A DNA stretch of 8,649 bases from Planctomycetota bacterium (GTDB taxonomy: Bacteria > Planctomycetota > Phycisphaerae > Tepidisphaerales > Tepidisphaeraceae). Location of the stretch: assembly GCA_029777755.1 (NCBI GenBank), contig JAKORQ010000474.1, positions 1 through 8,649 on the forward strand. Direction: 5' to 3'. This document shows, piece after piece, positions 6,686 to 8,649 of this stretch; position 1 is the first letter of the stretch, and every line of letters starts with the position of its first letter. The notes below the pieces were generated by a model, which ran no database searches, was not told where the DNA came from, and saw nothing but the letters and a program-made list of their open reading frames with translations. The position numbers were made by a program, and so were the translations under genes.

Positions 6686-8359
6686 TTACAGGGAGTCGTC
6701 CCTGGGCTGCCAACCTTTGCCGGCGGCTGCGCTGCCCTCCTTCAGGCGGAAATCGAGCTTCTCCACGTCGACCCACAGGGGGTCTCCCATCTTTCCGGTT
6801 CGCTCGTAACCGGTCTTCTCGTAAGCCTCTTTCAGATCGCGAAAGACACCAGCTCCATACCCGGCGGTGGTGATGGAAAGGGGGGCGGAGTTGCCCTTGG
6901 GTTGTTCGCCGGCCAGCAGGGCATAGAAGTTGCCCTCGACCACGTTGTTGGCAGACCCTTCACCGACAAACAGCACGATGCCGATAGCCCGCGTGCTGAC
7001 GATGTTGTTCCGGACGATGTTGTTCTCCAGCCGCCGATTGCCGCCGAACTCCTTGCGTGGCATGCCGTGGATCACGATGTCGTTCACATTGCGGTAGCAG
7101 GTGTTGTTCTCGACGATGGCGTTGCAGGAGGCGGAGATGTAGATCCCCTGGCGGCTGCCGTTGATCACGCGGTTGTTGCGGATCAGGGCGCCAAACTCGT
7201 CGGCCGGATGGTCGGCGGTAGGCAATGCCGGCTGGGCTATCTCATAGAAAATGCCGGTCATGTTGTTGACCAGCAGGTTATCCTCGATGACGTTGCCGCC
7301 CAGTCCCCCGTCAAACCAGATGCCCGCGCCCTTGTTATCCACGATGCGGCAGCGACGGATCGTGACGCCCCTGCAAGCGGGTACAAGCTTCATCGCCCCT
7401 GCATGCCACTGGTCAAAGAACTGACGGTAGTTGTTCCCGACAAGCTCGATATTCTCCAGCAGCAGATTCATGGGCGGCCGATCGGGATACCAGCGATAGC
7501 CATGCGCCTCATCCGATCCGTTCACGTCAATGCCGACGCATCCATTACTGATGAACTGGCTGTTGCGGACGATGTGGTTGTTGCCGCTGACACTCAGGCC
7601 GCCAAAGTCGCTGTACATGAAGCGGCAGTTCTCAATCAGCCAGTTCTCCGGGCCCACCTGCACCATGCCGCGGCGCTGGCTGGTGGCAGTCTGGTTGGAG
7701 TGCATGAAGGTGAGATTGCGCAGCACGATGTTCGACGCCCGCAGCCCCACCAGCAGCTCCGGCTCAACGGAAGCTTCCATCATTCGGCCATTGGGGGCGG
7801 CATCGCCCGCCAGCCTGCAGTACAGAACCTTTGCCTCCTTGTCGTAGAAGAATGAATCCTCCTTCAGATCCTCCAGGCCTTTGCCCACCGGGGGGAGGCA
7901 GACATGGTCGGCCCAGAGTTTCTCGGTGTGCCAGCGCGTCTGTATGCCGATCTGCTGCAGAGGCTTGCCATCGACAAAGAGTTGTTGCGAATTGATCTGC
8001 CAGTCAGGCAGCATCCAAACACCTTCACCGGACTGCTGCCAGCCGGTTACCAACTGCGAGCCCTTGAGGATCACCTCTTCGCCGGGCATCCCCTCGATAG
8101 CGAGCGGGCTTTCCCTGGAGCCGCTGCGGTTGAGCACAAGCGGCTTTATGCGATAGACGCCGCCACGGATACGCACTACGTCGCCGGGACCGGCCTGGTT
8201 GAGCGCCTTCTGGATGCTTTGGAGCGGCTGATCGAGGCTTCCACTGCCTGAGTCATTGCCGTCCAGTGCCACGTAGATTTCACGGGCATCAACCATGCCG
8301 GCGAATCCCATGAGGCCCGCCAGGAAAGCGGTCGAACACGTTACGCTCAACTTTGACAT
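6686..8359 (-). CDS. Secreted right-handed parallel beta-helix protein, probable polysaccharide-active enzyme
   Basis: 557 residues from the ATG at 8359. It has a signal peptide (MSKLSVTC..., hydrophobic residues 8-22, cleavage after V-D-A at 23-25). The mature protein opens REIYVALDGNDSGSGS and continues to A-G-P-G-D-V-V-R-I-R-G-G-V-Y-R (56-70), the N-terminal signature of DUF1565-like beta-helix proteins. A subdomain at about 110-190 (QQLFVDGKPLQQ; FFYDKEAKVLYCRL) interrupts the helix. Beta-helix coils follow at about 208-480 with asparagine-ladder repeats such as VENNTCYRN, IRNNRVING and IEDNLLVNN. The end, DPLWVDVEKLDFRL then GSAAAGKGW, is the usual C-terminal closure of such proteins. 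Related folds occur in lyases (PL6, PL9, PL31), glycoside hydrolases (GH28, GH120, GH141) and epimerases. I cannot name the catalytic residues, so the reaction is unassigned. As the first gene of the operon it is the likeliest chain-cleaving member. Confidence 0.88.
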   Translation of the reverse strand: MSKLSVTCSTAFLAGLMGFAGMVDAREIYVALDGNDSGSGSLDQPLQSIQKALNQAGPGDVVRIRGGVYRIKPLVLNRSGSRESPLAIEGMPGEEVILKGSQLVTGWQQSGEGVWMLPDWQINSQQLFVDGKPLQQIGIQTRWHTEKLWADHVCLPPVGKGLEDLKEDSFFYDKEAKVLYCRLAGDAAPNGRMMEASVEPELLVGLRASNIVLRNLTFMHSNQTATSQRRGMVQVGPENWLIENCRFMYSDFGGLSVSGNNHIVRNSQFISNGCVGIDVNGSDEAHGYRWYPDRPPMNLLLENIELVGNNYRQFFDQWHAGAMKLVPACRGVTIRRCRIVDNKGAGIWFDGGLGGNVIEDNLLVNNMTGIFYEIAQPALPTADHPADEFGALIRNNRVINGSRQGIYISASCNAIVENNTCYRNVNDIVIHGMPRKEFGGNRRLENNIVRNNIVSTRAIGIVLFVGEGSANNVVEGNFYALLAGEQPKGNSAPLSITTAGYGAGVFRDLKEAYEKTGYERTGKMGDPLWVDVEKLDFRLKEGSAAAGKGWQPRDDSL

Positions 8360-8364
8360 GCCTG

Positions 8365-8370
8365 CTCTCC
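8365..8370 (-). promoter_or_regulatory. Ribosome binding site of the beta-helix gene
   Basis: GGAGAG on the minus strand, five bases before the ATG at 8359, directly ahead of a good signal peptide. It rules against the longer in-frame start at 8398, whose 13 extra residues would precede and spoil the signal peptide. The same GGAGAGCA string precedes the secreted gene starting at 86. Confidence 0.75.
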
Positions 8371-8399
8371 ATCCTCTGGTGAAATATGAACTGATCATG

Positions 8400-8426
8400 C
8401 GCGCAACCGCCAGCTAAATCGCGCAA
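8400..8426 (-). promoter_or_regulatory. Direct repeats TTGCGCG, 20 bp apart, upstream of the operon
   Basis: The heptamer TTGCGCG on the minus strand occurs at 8426-8420 and again at 8406-8400, a 20-bp period (about two helical turns). It lies 40-67 bases before the operon's start codon. Same-orientation repeats at this spacing suit two DNA-binding motifs on one helix face, for example an AraC-type activator or a response regulator. I could not identify a convincing sigma-70 promoter nearby, which would fit activator dependence or a different sigma factor. Function is inferred. Confidence 0.35.
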
Positions 8427-8439
8427 ACTGGTGCGTGTA

Positions 8440-8491
8440 CTGCCGCCTGGCGCGCCGCCAGGACCTGTCGTTCTTGTGTTGTGGGCGGCAG
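8440..8491. repeat. Nested GC-rich inverted repeats upstream of the operon
   Basis: An inner perfect stem CCTGGCG (8446-8452), CGC loop, CGCCAGG (8456-8462) lies inside part of a larger inverted repeat, CTGCCGCC (8440-8447) with GGCGGCAG (8484-8491). The two use overlapping bases at 8446-8447, so the structures are mutually exclusive in RNA. No T-tract follows on either strand. It could be a protein site, a leader switch if transcription starts upstream, or chance in GC-rich DNA. Confidence 0.35.
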
Positions 8492-8533
8492 CTCCTCTCG
8501 CGTGCGCCGTCGGGAACTGCACGACAGGGCCGA

Positions 8534-8565
8534 TGAGATGGTTGTGTGCCTTTCCGTTCATCTCA
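8534..8565 (-). terminator. Weak stem-loop after the putative upstream gene
   Basis: TGAGATG and CATCTCA (8540-8534 and 8565-8559) form a 7-bp inverted repeat with an 18-base loop, starting four bases after the TAG at 8572-8570 on the minus strand. There is no T-run, so it is at best a factor-dependent or processing structure. Its placement directly after a stop codon gives slight support to a gene ending there. Confidence 0.22.
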
Positions 8566-8569
8566 GTTG

Positions 8570-8649
8570 CTATCGACTGCTTGTCCGAGCCGGGGCCGCT
8601 TCCCGCCTGCTGTCGGTCGTTCCCAGCACCAGGTCGGCGATCTCGGTGA
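8570..8649 (-). CDS. Possible C-terminal end of an upstream gene, unidentified
   Basis: One minus-strand frame is open from the window edge to a TAG at 8572-8570, giving TEIADLVLGTTDSRREAAPA followed by RTSSR. The mix of a short amphipathic helix (TEIADLVLG) and a polar, basic tail is protein-like. It would be co-directional with the operon, 210 bases upstream of it. Another minus-strand frame is also open here, running on into the leader with proline- and glycine-rich composition that does not look like protein. With 25 residues and no motif, neither family nor reality can be settled. Confidence 0.3.
   Translation of the reverse strand, partial: TEIADLVLGTTDSRREAAPARTSSR

Noticed and set aside
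380..7490. CGATCG hexamer seems frequent (about nine by eye), recalling HIP1-type repeats
   Set aside because: Occurrences lie mainly within coding frames, and only one (near 1200) has the full GCGATCGC. A modest excess in GC-rich DNA is not a clear signal without a genome-wide count.
6902..7855. Plus-strand open frame of 317 codons opposite the beta-helix gene
   Set aside because: Its V/D-rich, repetitive protein is the complement of the NN-rich coils of the beta-helix gene, so it is a shadow of that repeat structure.
8289..8561. Minus-strand 90-codon open frame overlapping the start of the beta-helix gene
   Set aside because: It overlaps the signal peptide of a well-supported gene in another frame, has no ribosome site and has low-complexity Gly/Ala/Thr/Arg composition.
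8431..8649. Plus-strand open frame running to the window end
   Set aside because: It starts at GTG with no ribosome site and is rich in Pro, Ala and Cys without any motif. It might extend beyond the window, but nothing here supports it.

Overview
The window reads as one polysaccharide-degradation locus, with all five complete genes on the minus strand. The genus is not identifiable. High GC, a stack of formylglycine sulfatases, a secreted beta-helix protein and an SGNH sugar esterase are typical of sulfated-glycan users in the Planctomycetota-Verrucomicrobiota-Lentisphaerota-Kiritimatiellota group. That placement is inference from content.

Read in the direction of transcription (high to low coordinates): 8649-8570 is possibly the tail of an unidentified gene. 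8569-8360 is a 210-base non-coding leader with inverted repeats and a pair of TTGCGCG direct repeats. It is followed by a secreted right-handed beta-helix protein (8359-6686), an exported SASA-type (sialate O-acetylesterase family) carbohydrate esterase (6641-4722), and three consecutive sulfatases (4679-3327, 3304-1811, 1792-251). The spacers are 44, 42, 22 and 18 bases, so the five genes look like one operon. The three sulfatases are mutually divergent and come from different subfamilies. All have a cysteine-type formylglycine motif and the metal-ligand motifs, so all look active. The last one resembles choline-sulfatase (BetC).

After the operon, a 164-base gap (250-87) carries a good sigma-70-type promoter, TTGTCA-N17-TATTAT. 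It is overlaid by two AACGTT-centred palindromes 21 bp apart, as expected for a LacI/GalR-type repressor. This promoter drives another minus-strand gene that starts at base 86 with a signal peptide and runs off the window.

Working model (inference): the beta-helix protein and the esterase act outside the cytoplasm on an acetylated, sulfated glycan. The sulfatases have no signal peptide and would remove sulfate from imported oligosaccharides or monosaccharides in the cytoplasm. The window holds no transporter, regulator or sulfatase-maturing enzyme, so these must be encoded elsewhere. No RNA gene, CRISPR array, insertion sequence or phage feature was seen.
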